Origin: Xanthomonas massiliensis | Lineage (GTDB): Bacteria > Pseudomonadota > Gammaproteobacteria > Xanthomonadales > Xanthomonadaceae | Direction of reading: 5' to 3' | Length of the DNA: 64,000 nt | Assembly: GCF_900018785.1 (NCBI RefSeq) | Contig: NZ_FCOY01000006.1 | Coordinates: 682,001-746,000, forward strand | Shown: in pieces, positions 54,653 through 63,635 of the stretch | How the letters are laid out: each line of letters opens with the position of its first letter | How positions within the stretch are numbered: position 1 is the stretch's first letter | Position numbers and translations under genes: made by a program | Notes under the pieces: model-generated | The model's database searches: none | What the model was told of the DNA's origin: nothing | Seen by the model: the letters and a program-made list of their open reading frames with translations, nothing else

Positions 54653-56062
54653 ATGACCAACACAACAGGCGCCCTGCTGGTCACCGGCCTCTATGTCGTC
54701 GGGCTTGCGGCGATCAGCTTCTGGGTACGCCGCCACGCGCGCTCGTCCGGTGCCTACACCGACGGCGGCGGGCATTTCCCCGCGGCGCTGATCGGGTTCC
54801 TGATGCTGTCCGAGTTCATCGGCACCGCGGTCAGCATCGGCACTGCCCAGACCGGCTACCAGATCGGCATCTCCGCGTCCTGGAACCTGTTCGCGCTGGC
54901 GCTGGGCTTCGTCCTGTTCGCCTGGCTGATGGCACGGCGCTACAAGCAGCTGGGCCTGAACACGATCTCCGGGGTGCTGGCAAGCAACTACGGCGAGCGC
55001 ACCCGGATCGCCACCTCGGTGATCACCATCTTCGCGCTGGAGATCGTCGCCGTGTCCATCTATGCCAGCGGCGGCGCGGTGCTGGCCGGGCTGCTGGGCA
55101 TCAATCGGGTGCTGGCCACGGTGATCGTCGGCGTGGTGGCGGTGGTGTACGTGAGCATCGGCGGCATGCGCTCGGTGATCTACACCAACTTCGTCCATGC
55201 CTCGCTCAAGTACGTGGGCGTGCTGATCGCACTGGCCTTCGCCCTGGGCCGGGTGGGCGGCATCGCCGGGCTGCGCCAGCAGCTGCCGGCCGCGATGTTC
55301 GACTGGACCGCGGTGGGCTGGGGCCAGATCGTGGCCTGGATGATCGCCGGCATCGGCTCGATCTTCTCCACCCAGTACGTGATCCAGGCGGTCAACGCGG
55401 TGAGCGTGGCCGGCAAGGCCCAGCGCGCCTGCTTCTACTGCGCCGGGCTGATGGTGCCGTTCGGCATCTGCGCGGCGCTGATCGGCATGTCCGCGGCGGT
55501 GCTGTTCCCGGGCATCGAGTCGATCCAGGCCTTCCCGCGCCTGATCGGGCAGATGGATGGGCTGGCGGCGGGACTGGTGGTGGCCGGCCTGGCCGGCTCG
55601 CTGTTCGGCACCATCTCCGCGGTCAGCATGGGCTCGGCCACGCTGCTGCTGCGCGACTTCTACGACCCGTACTTCAACCCCGGCCAGGACGACCGCAAGT
55701 CGCTGCGCTTCGTGCGCATCGCCACGCTGGTGGTCGGCCTGCTGCCGATCGCGCTGGCGCTGCTGTCCACCAAGGTGCTGATGATCGCCTTCCTCGGCAA
55801 GGCGCTGCGCGCCTCGCTGGCGGTGCTGGTGCTGCTGGTGTTCTACGCGCCGCGCTTCGGCACGGCCACCGGCGCCTTCGTCAGCATCATCGCCTCGCTG
55901 GTGGCCACCGTCGGCTGGTACCTGGCCGGCAATCCCTGGGGCGTGGACAACGCCTACGTCGCGCTGGCCACGCCGCTGCTGATCATGGGCCTGAGCCAGC
56001 TGTTCAAGCGCGGCGACGGCGCACCAGCCGCCGCCGGGCAGGCCGCCTCCCTTTCCTCCTGA
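54653..56062 (+). CDS. Sodium:solute symporter, probable aromatic acid uptake
   Basis: The product (469 aa) is an SSF-family protein with about 12-13 membrane helices. SSF features include GGHFPAALIGFLMLSEFIGTAVSIGTAQ, SIGGMRSVIYTNFVHASLKYVGV and GSLFGTISAVSMGSATLLLRDFYDPY with the sodium-site Ser. It is 14 bp upstream of catB and shares its regulator, so the substrate is probably an aromatic acid or a muconate-type intermediate. The family more usually carries sugars, acetate or proline, so the use in a cat operon is of interest. Confidence 0.85.
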   Translation: MTNTTGALLVTGLYVVGLAAISFWVRRHARSSGAYTDGGGHFPAALIGFLMLSEFIGTAVSIGTAQTGYQIGISASWNLFALALGFVLFAWLMARRYKQLGLNTISGVLASNYGERTRIATSVITIFALEIVAVSIYASGGAVLAGLLGINRVLATVIVGVVAVVYVSIGGMRSVIYTNFVHASLKYVGVLIALAFALGRVGGIAGLRQQLPAAMFDWTAVGWGQIVAWMIAGIGSIFSTQYVIQAVNAVSVAGKAQRACFYCAGLMVPFGICAALIGMSAAVLFPGIESIQAFPRLIGQMDGLAAGLVVAGLAGSLFGTISAVSMGSATLLLRDFYDPYFNPGQDDRKSLRFVRIATLVVGLLPIALALLSTKVLMIAFLGKALRASLAVLVLLVFYAPRFGTATGAFVSIIASLVATVGWYLAGNPWGVDNAYVALATPLLIMGLSQLFKRGDGAPAAAGQAASLSS

Positions 56063-56076
56063 ACCACGGGACCCGC

Positions 56077-57231
56077 ATGACCACCATCGAATCGATCGAG
56101 ACCCTGCTCGTCGATCTGCCCACCATCCGCCCGCACCGCCTGTCCGTGGCGACGATGCACGGCCAGACCCTGATGCTGGTGCGCGTGCGCTGCTCGGACG
56201 GCATCGTCGGCCTGGGCGAGGGCACCACCATCGCCGGCACTGCCTACGGCCCGGAGAGCCCGGAAGGCATGAAGCTGGTGGTGGACCGCTACATCGCCCC
56301 GGTGCTGGTCGGCACCGACCCGTGCCGGGTGCAGGCGGCGATGGCGCAGGTGGGCAAGCTGGTCAAGGGCAACCACTTCGCCAAGTGCGCGGTGGAAACC
56401 GCGCTGCTCGACGCCCAGGGCAAGCGCGCCGGGCTGCCGTTGTCCGAACTGCTGGGCGGGCGCGTGCGCGATGCGCTGCCGGTGGCCTGGACGCTGGCCT
56501 CGGGCGACACCGCGCGCGACATCGAGGAGGCCGAGCGCATGCTCGATGCGCGCCGGCACAAGGTGTTCAAGCTCAAGATCGGCCGTCGCACGCCGGCCGA
56601 GGACATCGCCCACGTCGCCGCGATCAAGCGTGCGCTGGGCGACCGGGCCGCGGTGCGGGTGGACGTGAACATGGCCTGGAGCGAGAGCCAGGCGCTGCGC
56701 GCGCTGCCGGCGCTGGCCGATGCCGGCTGCGAGCTGGCCGAGCAGCCGGTGGCCTCGCTGCTGGCGATGCAGCGGCTGGCGCGGCGCTTCCCGATCGCGC
56801 TGATGGCCGACGAATCGCTGACCGGCCCGGACAGCGCGTTCGAGGCGGCGCGGCGCGGCGCGGCCGACGTGTTCGCGGTCAAGATCGAGCAGTCCGGCGG
56901 CCTGTTCGCCGCGCGCGCGGTGGCCACCATCGCCGACGCGGCCGGCATCGAGCTGTACGGCGGCACCATGCTGGAAGGCGCGGTGGGCACCATCGCCTCG
57001 GCCCACGTGTTCGCCACCTTCCCCCACCTGCAGTGGGGCACCGAGCTGTTCGGGCCGCTGCTGCTGACCGAGGAGATCCTCGCCGAACCGCTGCGCTACG
57101 CCGACTTCCAGCTCGCCGTCCCGGCCGCGCCGGGGCTGGGCATCGTCCTGGACGAGGACCGCGTGCAGGCATTCCGGCGCGATCGCGACCGCATCGCGGT
57201 GCCCGTCGGCACCGCCCAGAAGGAGGACTGA
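56077..57231 (+). CDS. catB: Muconate cycloisomerase
   Basis: The product (384 aa) is an enolase-superfamily enzyme converting cis,cis-muconate to (+)-muconolactone. The capping domain runs to about 130. The catalytic lysine is in KVFKLKIGRRT. Metal ligands are in AVRVDVNMAW (Asp), ELAEQPVA (Glu) and ALMADESLTG (Asp), and the second catalytic Lys is in DVFAVKIEQSGG. The order symporter-catB-catC-catA with a divergent CatR confirms the role. Confidence 0.95.
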   Translation: MTTIESIETLLVDLPTIRPHRLSVATMHGQTLMLVRVRCSDGIVGLGEGTTIAGTAYGPESPEGMKLVVDRYIAPVLVGTDPCRVQAAMAQVGKLVKGNHFAKCAVETALLDAQGKRAGLPLSELLGGRVRDALPVAWTLASGDTARDIEEAERMLDARRHKVFKLKIGRRTPAEDIAHVAAIKRALGDRAAVRVDVNMAWSESQALRALPALADAGCELAEQPVASLLAMQRLARRFPIALMADESLTGPDSAFEAARRGAADVFAVKIEQSGGLFAARAVATIADAAGIELYGGTMLEGAVGTIASAHVFATFPHLQWGTELFGPLLLTEEILAEPLRYADFQLAVPAAPGLGIVLDEDRVQAFRRDRDRIAVPVGTAQKED

Positions 57232-57234
57232 ACC

Positions 57235-57525
57235 ATGCTGTTCCAAGTGCGTATGGACGTGAACCTGCCGGTGGACATGCCGGCCGATACCGCCAGCGAG
57301 ATCAAGGCGCGCGAGAAGGCCTACTCGCAGGACCTGCAGCGCAGCGGCAAGTGGCGCCACATCTGGCGCGTCGCCGGCGAGTACGCCAACTACAGCGTGT
57401 TCGACGTGGGCAGCGTCCAGGAGCTGCACGACATCCTGACCGGGCTGCCGCTGTTCCCGTACATGAAGATCGCGGTGACGCCGCTGTGCCGCCATCCCTC
57501 GTCCGTCCGCGACGACGACACCTGA
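57235..57525 (+). CDS. catC: Muconolactone delta-isomerase
   Basis: The product (96 aa, full family length) starts MLFQVRMDVNLPVDMPAD, has WRIVGEY-like WRVAGEYANYSVFDVGS and ends LPLFPYMKIAVTPLCRHPSS. It isomerises muconolactone to 3-oxoadipate enol-lactone. It is 3 bp after catB. A gap of 98 bp then precedes catA, with GGGGCGTCCCC as a weak hairpin, but no clear terminator. Confidence 0.96.
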   Translation: MLFQVRMDVNLPVDMPADTASEIKAREKAYSQDLQRSGKWRHIWRVAGEYANYSVFDVGSVQELHDILTGLPLFPYMKIAVTPLCRHPSSVRDDDT

Positions 57526-57623
57526 GCCAGCCCACCCGACAGCGTGATGCTTCCGGACATGGGAGGGGGCGTCCCCGGTCGACACCGTCCAGCCAAACCG
57601 CAAGACAAAGAGGAGTACACACC

Positions 57624-58553
57624 GTGAGCGTGGATATCTACAACAGCAAGGACGTGCAGGACTTCCTGCGCGTCATCGCCAACCTCGACGGCGAGGGCGG
57701 CAACGCCCGCGCCAAGCAGATCGTGCACCGCATCGTCTCCGACCTGTTCCGCACCATCGAGGAACTCGACCTGACCCCGGACGAGATCTGGGCGGGCATC
57801 AACTACCTCAACAAGCTCGGCCAGGACGGCGAGTCCGCGCTGCTGGCGGCCGGCCTGGGCCTGGAGCACTACATCGACATGCGCCTGGACGAGGAGGACA
57901 AGCAGGCGGGCATCACCGGCGGCACGCCCCGCACCATCGAGGGCCCGCTGTACGTGGCCGGCGCCCCGGTCCAGGACGGCAGCGCGCGCATGGACAAGGA
58001 TCCGGATGCGGACGCCGGCCCGCTGCGCATCCACGGCACCGTCACCGACGCGGACGGCAATCCCGTGCCCGGCGCGATCGTGGAGATCTGGCACGCCAAT
58101 TCCAAGGGCTTCTATTCGCACTTCGACCCGACCGGCGCGCAGAGCGAGTTCAACCTGCGCGGCGCGATCCGTACCGATGCCCAGGGCCGCTACGAAGCGC
58201 TGACGAAGATGCCGGTGGGCTACGGCTGCCCGCCGGCCGGCGCCACCCAGCAGCTGCTGAACGAGCTGGGCCGCCACGGCAACCGCCCGGCGCACGTGCA
58301 CTACTTCGTCACCAGCGATGCGTTCCGCAAGCTGACCACCCAGTTCAACATCGAGGGCGACCCGCTGATCTGGGACGACTTCGCCTTCGCCACGCGCGAC
58401 GGCCTGATCCCGCAGGTGCTGGACAAGACCGGCGGCGCGCAGCTCGGCTTCGACCAGGATGCCTACAAGGACATCCAGTTCGACCTCAGGCTGACCCCGC
58501 TGGTGGACGGCAAGGACAACCAGCTCGTCCATCGCCAGCGCGCCACCGCCTGA
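57624..58553 (+). CDS. catA: Catechol 1,2-dioxygenase
   Basis: The product (309 aa) is an intradiol dioxygenase that opens catechol to cis,cis-muconate. The N-terminal helical dimer domain has VSDLFRTIEELDLTPDEIW. The iron site has Tyr in IEGPLYVAGAP, Tyr in GRYEALTKMPVGYG, and two His in RPAHVHYFVTS. The start is GTG at 57624 with AGGAG at good spacing. Its stop is 8 bp before a GTPase gene, so it seems to be co-transcribed with it. Confidence 0.95.
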   Translation: MSVDIYNSKDVQDFLRVIANLDGEGGNARAKQIVHRIVSDLFRTIEELDLTPDEIWAGINYLNKLGQDGESALLAAGLGLEHYIDMRLDEEDKQAGITGGTPRTIEGPLYVAGAPVQDGSARMDKDPDADAGPLRIHGTVTDADGNPVPGAIVEIWHANSKGFYSHFDPTGAQSEFNLRGAIRTDAQGRYEALTKMPVGYGCPPAGATQQLLNELGRHGNRPAHVHYFVTSDAFRKLTTQFNIEGDPLIWDDFAFATRDGLIPQVLDKTGGAQLGFDQDAYKDIQFDLRLTPLVDGKDNQLVHRQRATA

Positions 58554-58561
58554 GGCCGGCG

Positions 58562-59824
58562 ATGGCGACCGGCAGCGCCCGCGAGCGGGCCGAGCGCGAC
58601 GTGCTCGGCGTCCTGCCGGACCGTGCCGGCGACCTGGCGCGGCTGCGCGTGCTCGCCGGTGCGCGCCTGCCGGTGGTCACCGTGGTCGGCAAGTACAACC
58701 ACGGCAAGAGCCGCCTGCTGAACGAGCTGGTCGGCGACGATGCCTTCGCCGTGGCCGACCGGCGCGAGACGGTCGCGCTGGCCGGGCACGAGCACCGGGG
58801 CGTCCGATGGCTGGACGCGCCGGGACTCGACGCGGACGTCGGCACCGGCGACGACCGCCTGGCCCTGCGTGCGGCGTGGCGCGAATCCGATGTCCGCCTG
58901 TTCGTGCACGCCGCGCGGGAGGGCGAGCTGGACGCCGCCGAACGGGCCCTGCTGGCCGAGTTGCGTGACGATGCGGCCCGGACCCGGCGCCAGACGCTGT
59001 TCGTGCTGTCGCAGGTGGACCAGACGGCCGACGAGGCGCAGCTGGCCAAGGTGGCCGACGCCGTCCGCGCGCAGCTGCCGGGACTGGAGCTGCTGGCGGT
59101 CTCCGCCACGCGCCACCGCCTGGGCGTGGAGGGCGCCAAGGCACTGCTGCGCGAGCGCAGCGGGATCCCGGCGCTGCAGGCCCGGCTGGACGCGGCGCTG
59201 GCGCTAGTGCCGCAGGCGCGGCGCCACGAGGCCGCGCTGCTGCTCGGCGAGATCCGCGCCGCGCTGCAACGGTACCGGTCGATGCAGGCGACGCGGCAGG
59301 CGGAGCTGCAGCGGACGCAGGCCGAGCAGCGGCAGGCGTTCGATCGCGGCCTGGCGGCGGTGTTCGCCAAGGTGGCCGGCGACCTGCAGCGGACGCTGGA
59401 CGTGCCCGGTCCCGACCATGCGCTCACGCCGGATACGTCGGCCGACAAGTACCGGGCGACCGCGGCCAAGCGGGAGCGGGCGCGCGTGCAGATCGCCTAT
59501 TCGCGCGCCAGCATCGAGATCGAGAGCTTCCTGGCAGGCCACGGCGTCGTCGGCCTGCCGCAAGCGCAGCAGACCGTGGCGCGCGGCCTGAACACGGTGA
59601 TGGTGGCGGTGCTGGGCGTATCGGTGAAGTTCCGCGCGGACCTGCGCCGGATGTTCCTGGAGGCCGAAGGCAGTGCACGCCTGCGCGCGGAGTTCGCGCA
59701 TTACTACGAACTGTCGGACGATCGGCAGGCACTGGCGCGCGATATCGCCGCCGCCGACCTCGCCGTCACGGCAGTAGAGCGTGCGCTGGCCGCGCTGGCC
59801 GTGCTGGAGGAAGACGCGCGATGA
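58562..59824 (+). CDS. Dynamin-like GTPase A of a tandem pair
   Basis: The product (420 aa) has a P-loop GTPase domain near the N-terminus: G1 GKYNHGKS (43-50), G2-like RRETVAL, G3 DAPG (85-88) and G4-like SQVD (150-153, in place of T/NKxD). The C-terminal half is predicted helical, with KYRATAAKRERARVQIA. A short hydrophobic part (about 345-356, TVMVAVLGVSV), flanked by basic residues, could dip into a membrane like a dynamin paddle. It overlaps the next GTPase gene by 4 bp. The family is close to YfjP/dynamin-like GTPases; I do not recognise a characterised homologue. Proximity to catA is unexplained. Confidence 0.75.
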   Translation: MATGSARERAERDVLGVLPDRAGDLARLRVLAGARLPVVTVVGKYNHGKSRLLNELVGDDAFAVADRRETVALAGHEHRGVRWLDAPGLDADVGTGDDRLALRAAWRESDVRLFVHAAREGELDAAERALLAELRDDAARTRRQTLFVLSQVDQTADEAQLAKVADAVRAQLPGLELLAVSATRHRLGVEGAKALLRERSGIPALQARLDAALALVPQARRHEAALLLGEIRAALQRYRSMQATRQAELQRTQAEQRQAFDRGLAAVFAKVAGDLQRTLDVPGPDHALTPDTSADKYRATAAKRERARVQIAYSRASIEIESFLAGHGVVGLPQAQQTVARGLNTVMVAVLGVSVKFRADLRRMFLEAEGSARLRAEFAHYYELSDDRQALARDIAAADLAVTAVERALAALAVLEEDAR

Positions 59825-61368
59825 GCGGCTTGCCTGACGCGGAACGGCGCTTCATCGCGAGCGTCGAGGCGTCCGGGTTCGCATCGCGCGACATCGCGCG
59901 GAGCCTGGGCCAACTGCACGGTTGGCTGGCGCAACTGGAGCGCGCGCTCGACGGCTGCCGCCTGGCGCTCGCCGGCCTGCGCGAAGGCGGCGTCCTGCAT
60001 GCACGCGCGCAGGCCGTCAACGACGGCCTGCAGGCCGGCCGCCAGGCCTGGATGCGGCAGGAAGCGCAGCTCGCCGCCGCCGAGGACCTGGCCGATGCGC
60101 TCGACGACAAGGTCGTCGTGCTGGTGTTCGGCAAGTTCAACGCCGGCAAGAGCGCGTTCTGCAATTTCCTGGCCGAGCGCTTCGCCGCGCACGGCAAGCC
60201 GGTGGGCTACTTCCACCTCGACGGCGGCCGCCTGGTGGCGACGGCGGAGCGTTTCGCCGAGGGCGCGACCGAGACCACGGCGCGCCTGCAGGGCGTGTGC
60301 CTGGGCGACAGGCTGGTGCTGCTGGACACGCCGGGGCTGCATTCGGTCACGCCGGAGAATGCGGCGCTGACCCGGCGCTTCATCGACAGTGCCGACGCCG
60401 TGCTCTGGCTGACCAGTTCCACCTCGCCCGGGCAGGTGCAGGAGCTCGACGAACTGGCGCGCGAGCTGCACCGCCACAAGCCGCTGCTGCCGGTGCTGAC
60501 CCGCAGCGACGTCTACGAGGAAGACGAGGTCGACGGCGAGATCCGCAAGGTCCTGCGCAACAAGACGGCGGCCAACCGCGCCCAGCAGGAGGCCGACGTC
60601 GCGGCACGGACGCGGGAGAAGCTGGCCAGCCTGGAGCTGGACCCGGCGCTGCTGTGGCCGCCGGTGTCGGTCTCCGCGTACATGGCGCGCCTGCAGGACC
60701 AGCTGCCCGAGGCGCTGGACGCGGCCGGGTTCGGCCACCTGTACGCCGCGCTGCAGGCCATCCTCGCCCCGGCGCTGGCCTACAAGCGGCGCAAGCCGGC
60801 CGAGATCCGGCTGCACCACCTGGAGGAGGCGGTGCTCGGCGGCCTGCAGGACACGCTGCGGCCCTCCCTGGCGGCGCTGCGCGATGGCGTGGAGGCGGCC
60901 TGCGAGCAACTGGACCACCAGCAGGCGCGACTGGTCGCCACGAGCTGGCGCAGCCTCGCCCCGGAATTGCTGGCGGCACTGGAGGACCACGCGCCCGCGC
61001 GCGAAGCGGCGGCCGTAAGCCGGACGATATCCGCGGCGTTGGCGCAGGTCTTCGCGCGCGAACGGCGGCAGGTGCTGGGCGACTATGCGCTGGAGGACGA
61101 GGTGGTCGCCGCGCCGGTCGAGCCGGGCGAGGGCGTGGGCTACGACGCGGTCACGCTGGAGGGCGAGGTCATCGATATCGACTACGCCCGGCTGCATGCC
61201 GCGTTGAAGGAGGCGCTGGCGACGCGCCTGGCGTCGCTTGCCGGCGATGCCGCCGACCAGTGCCGGGTTGCGCTGCAGTCGCTGCTCGAAGGCATGGAGC
61301 GGCTACACGCCGTGCTCGCGGACAGCGAGACCGACCTGGCCCGGATCAAGCGGGAACTGCGCGCCTGA
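59821..61368 (+). CDS. Dynamin-like GTPase B of a tandem pair
   Basis: The product (515 aa) has a helical N-terminal arm (1-95), then a GTPase domain with G1 GKFNAGKS (104-111), G2 ATETTARL, G3 DTPG (169-172) and G4-like TRSD (227-230). The C-terminal half (about 290-515) is helical and ends with the amphipathic ALADSETDLARIKREL. The plan, helices on both sides of the GTPase, resembles bacterial dynamin-like proteins. It is translationally coupled to GTPase A (ATGA). Two unequal tandem dynamins that work as a heteromer are known in Campylobacter (DLP1/DLP2); a like arrangement is inferred here. Confidence 0.78.
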   Translation: MSGLPDAERRFIASVEASGFASRDIARSLGQLHGWLAQLERALDGCRLALAGLREGGVLHARAQAVNDGLQAGRQAWMRQEAQLAAAEDLADALDDKVVVLVFGKFNAGKSAFCNFLAERFAAHGKPVGYFHLDGGRLVATAERFAEGATETTARLQGVCLGDRLVLLDTPGLHSVTPENAALTRRFIDSADAVLWLTSSTSPGQVQELDELARELHRHKPLLPVLTRSDVYEEDEVDGEIRKVLRNKTAANRAQQEADVAARTREKLASLELDPALLWPPVSVSAYMARLQDQLPEALDAAGFGHLYAALQAILAPALAYKRRKPAEIRLHHLEEAVLGGLQDTLRPSLAALRDGVEAACEQLDHQQARLVATSWRSLAPELLAALEDHAPAREAAAVSRTISAALAQVFARERRQVLGDYALEDEVVAAPVEPGEGVGYDAVTLEGEVIDIDYARLHAALKEALATRLASLAGDAADQCRVALQSLLEGMERLHAVLADSETDLARIKRELRA

Positions 61369-61747
61369 CCGGATGGCGCGAGGCGGCGCGTGCCGCGTCG
61401 TGCGTATCCTGCGGATACCTGCAGCCAGGCATGCCGCCCTCGCGTAGCGCTGCCGCCATGCGGGGAGGCCGGGACCGCATATCGCTCGCGTAGGACGGCG
61501 TGATCGTCCACCGCTGCGGCTCGCCGGGACCGACCTTCGGGCTCCGATTCTTCGCCACCCCCACGCCACCCGGAAGAATGCTCGGCCCTGGGAAGAAGTC
61601 GGATGCCGCGACGAAAGCGGTCGCCACGCCTGCGCAACAAGGTGGATGTGATGACGAGGCAACCGGGACCGGACGAGCGCGTCTCCCGCGATCCACGTGG
61701 CCGTCGTCGGGCGCTTGGCGATCACTGCCCGAGGCCGTTGGCCACTC
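61369..61747. other. Convergent intergenic region, no gene
   Basis: These 379 bases separate GTPase B from the convergent IclR-type gene. A GTATCC-TGC-GGATAC hairpin (61404-61418) is the only clear structure and is too short to call a terminator. Open frames present are Arg/Pro/Ser-rich without domains. Confidence 0.45.
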
Positions 61748-62599
61748 TCAACCCAGCATCGGTCCCAGCCGGACGGCGGCCGCCTGCAGCGCCGGGAGCA
61801 GGGTGGACTGCATCGCCTGCAGGCTGACCCGGCCGGCCTGGGTACCGATATTCAGCGCCGCCAGCAGCCGCCCATCGCGGCCCCTGACCGGCACGGCGAT
61901 CGAGCGCAGGCCGATCTCCAGCTCCTGGTCCACCAGGGCATGGCCGTCGCGCCGTACCCGCCGCAGCAGCTCGACGAACGCGTCCGGGTCGGTCACCGTC
62001 CGCGGCGTGCGCGGGTGCGGCGGATTGCGCCGCAGGTAGGCGTCGCGCGCCGCCGGTGCCAGTTCCGCCAGCAGCACCCGGCCCATCGACGTGCAGTAGG
62101 CCGGCAGGCGGCTGCCGGCGCGCAGGCCGATGGACATGAGCCGTACCGTCTCGGCGCGTGCGACGTAGAGCAGGTCGTCGCCGTCGAGCACGCCCAGCGA
62201 GCACGACTCGTGCACCGCGTCGCGCAGCGCGTCGAGCACCGGCTGGGCGGTGGCGATCATCGGCGAGCGGGAGGCATGGGCGCTGGCGATGCCCAGCACC
62301 CGCGGCAGCAACACGTGGCCGCGGCCCTGCTGGCCGACGTAGCCCAGCCGGGTGAGGGTGTGCACCACGCGGCCGGTGGCCGCGCGCGACAGGCCGGTCT
62401 CCTCGCTGAGCTGGGAGACGGTCAGCTCGCGCCCGTGCTGCGACAGCGCGTTGAGCACCAGCATCCCGCGCGCCAGCGAGGTCATGAAATCCGGGTCGCC
62501 CCGCGCCGCCTCGATCTGGTCGGTCAGCTCCTGCATCAGCCCGCTGCGCTTCGGCATTGCGGCCGCGGCGGGGCGGGTCTTGTTCGGGGGCATGGTCAT
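61748..62599 (-). CDS. pcaR: IclR family regulator (PcaR-like)
   Basis: The product (283 aa) has an N-terminal lead (about 1-35), a winged helix-turn-helix (about 36-95, with RELTVSQLSEETGLSRAATG) and an IclR effector domain (about 110-280). GYVGQQGRGHVLLPRVL and AYCTSMGRVLLAEL are typical of PcaR/PobR/PcaU proteins. PcaR activates pca genes in response to 3-oxoadipate. It is divergent from pcaIJ and two palindromes lie between. The ATG at 62599 gives the normal lead; 62593 is an alternative. Confidence 0.86.
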   Translation of the reverse strand: MTMPPNKTRPAAAAMPKRSGLMQELTDQIEAARGDPDFMTSLARGMLVLNALSQHGRELTVSQLSEETGLSRAATGRVVHTLTRLGYVGQQGRGHVLLPRVLGIASAHASRSPMIATAQPVLDALRDAVHESCSLGVLDGDDLLYVARAETVRLMSIGLRAGSRLPAYCTSMGRVLLAELAPAARDAYLRRNPPHPRTPRTVTDPDAFVELLRRVRRDGHALVDQELEIGLRSIAVPVRGRDGRLLAALNIGTQAGRVSLQAMQSTLLPALQAAAVRLGPMLG

Positions 62600-62793
62600 G
62601 GCGGCATGGATCCTCGTGGAAGGGATGACGGGTCGGGCAGGTACAGTCCCGGGCGGCACGTCCGGCGCATACCCGGGAACGAGCCCGCTCGCCGGCGCAC
62701 TGGACACCAATGCGTGGCACGACATGCGACCAAAGGATGAGGACGTCCTCGTCCTGTCCCGGCGGGCATCTCGGGTGGCATTCTGTAGCGTGG

Positions 62794-62825
62794 TCCGATT
62801 ATCGGTCATCTGTCCGGTAATCGGA
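62794..62825. promoter_or_regulatory. Tandem palindromes between pcaR and pcaI
   Basis: TCCGATTATCGG (62794-62805) and TCCGGTAATCGGA (62813-62825) are near-palindromic and 19 bp apart, that is almost two helical turns. Similar repeated dyads are operators of IclR-family activators such as PcaU/PobR. They are 133-164 bp upstream of the pcaI GTG and 195 bp from pcaR. The rest of the 358-bp gap (62600-62957) has no gene; GGAGAGGA near 62940 is the pcaI ribosome site. Confidence 0.62.
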
Positions 62826-62957
62826 TTGCATGGTGCTTGCTCGCCGGCCTAGCGTGACCGTCCCGGGCGGCCATGCGACGAGGCTGCGTTTCGTCGCGTG
62901 CACCCGCCCATCGAACATCCAGCAACCGGCCCGGTGGCCGGAGAGGACCCGAACCAC

Positions 62958-63635
62958 GTGATCGACAAGACCTTGCCATCGTGCGCCGAGGCGGTGGCCG
63001 ACATCTTCGACGGCGCCACGGTGATGATCGGCGGCTTCGGCACCGCCGGCATGCCCGACGCGCTGATCGACGCGCTGATCGAACAGGGCGCGCGCGGGCT
63101 GACCATCGTCAACAACAACGCCGGCAACGGCGAGACCGGGCTGGCGGCGCTGATCAAGCACAAGCGCGTGCGCAGGATCGTGTGCTCGTTCCCGCGCCAG
63201 GCCGATTCGCAGCACTTCGATGCCGCCTACCGTGCCGGCGAGATCGAGCTGGAGCTGGTGCCGCAAGGCAACCTGGCCGCACGCATCCATGCCGCCGGGA
63301 ATGGTCTTGGGGCGATCTTCACCCCGACCGGCTACGGCACCGAGCTGGCCGCCGGCAAGGAGACCCGCGAGATCGACGGCAAGCACTACGTGCTCGAATA
63401 CCCGATCCGCGCCGACTTCGCGCTGATCAAGGCACACCGCGGCGACCGCTGGGGCAACCTGGTGTACCGCAAGACCGCGCGCAACTTCGGCCCGATCATG
63501 GCGATGGCCGCCGACTGCACGATCGCCCAGGTGGGTGAGGTGGTGCCGCTGGGCGAGCTGGACCCGGAGGCGATCGTGACCCCGGGCATCTTCGTGCAGC
63601 GCGTGGTCGCCACGGCGAACGGGGAGGCGGCATGA
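62958..63635 (+). CDS. pcaI: 3-oxoadipate CoA-transferase, subunit A
   Basis: The product (225 aa) is the alpha subunit of a class I CoA transferase that moves CoA from succinyl-CoA to 3-oxoadipate. It starts (GTG) with VIDKTLPSCAEAVADIFDGA, equivalent to the usual MIDK start, and has TVMIGGFGTAGMPDALIDAL, NNNAGNGETGLAALI and GAIFTPTGYGTELAAGKE. GGAGAGGA supports the start. The stop overlaps pcaJ as ATGA. SCOT enzymes for acetoacetate are related, but a divergent PcaR-type gene and the cat genes favour 3-oxoadipate. Confidence 0.92.
   Translation: MIDKTLPSCAEAVADIFDGATVMIGGFGTAGMPDALIDALIEQGARGLTIVNNNAGNGETGLAALIKHKRVRRIVCSFPRQADSQHFDAAYRAGEIELELVPQGNLAARIHAAGNGLGAIFTPTGYGTELAAGKETREIDGKHYVLEYPIRADFALIKAHRGDRWGNLVYRKTARNFGPIMAMAADCTIAQVGEVVPLGELDPEAIVTPGIFVQRVVATANGEAA

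Noticed and set aside
57560-57580. GGGGCGTCCCC hairpin between catC and catA as an attenuator
   Set aside because: The stem is only four base pairs and no alternative pairing or leader frame is evident.
61404-61418. GTATCC-TGC-GGATAC hairpin as a terminator between GTPase B and the IclR gene
   Set aside because: Six base pairs with no T-run is too weak to call.
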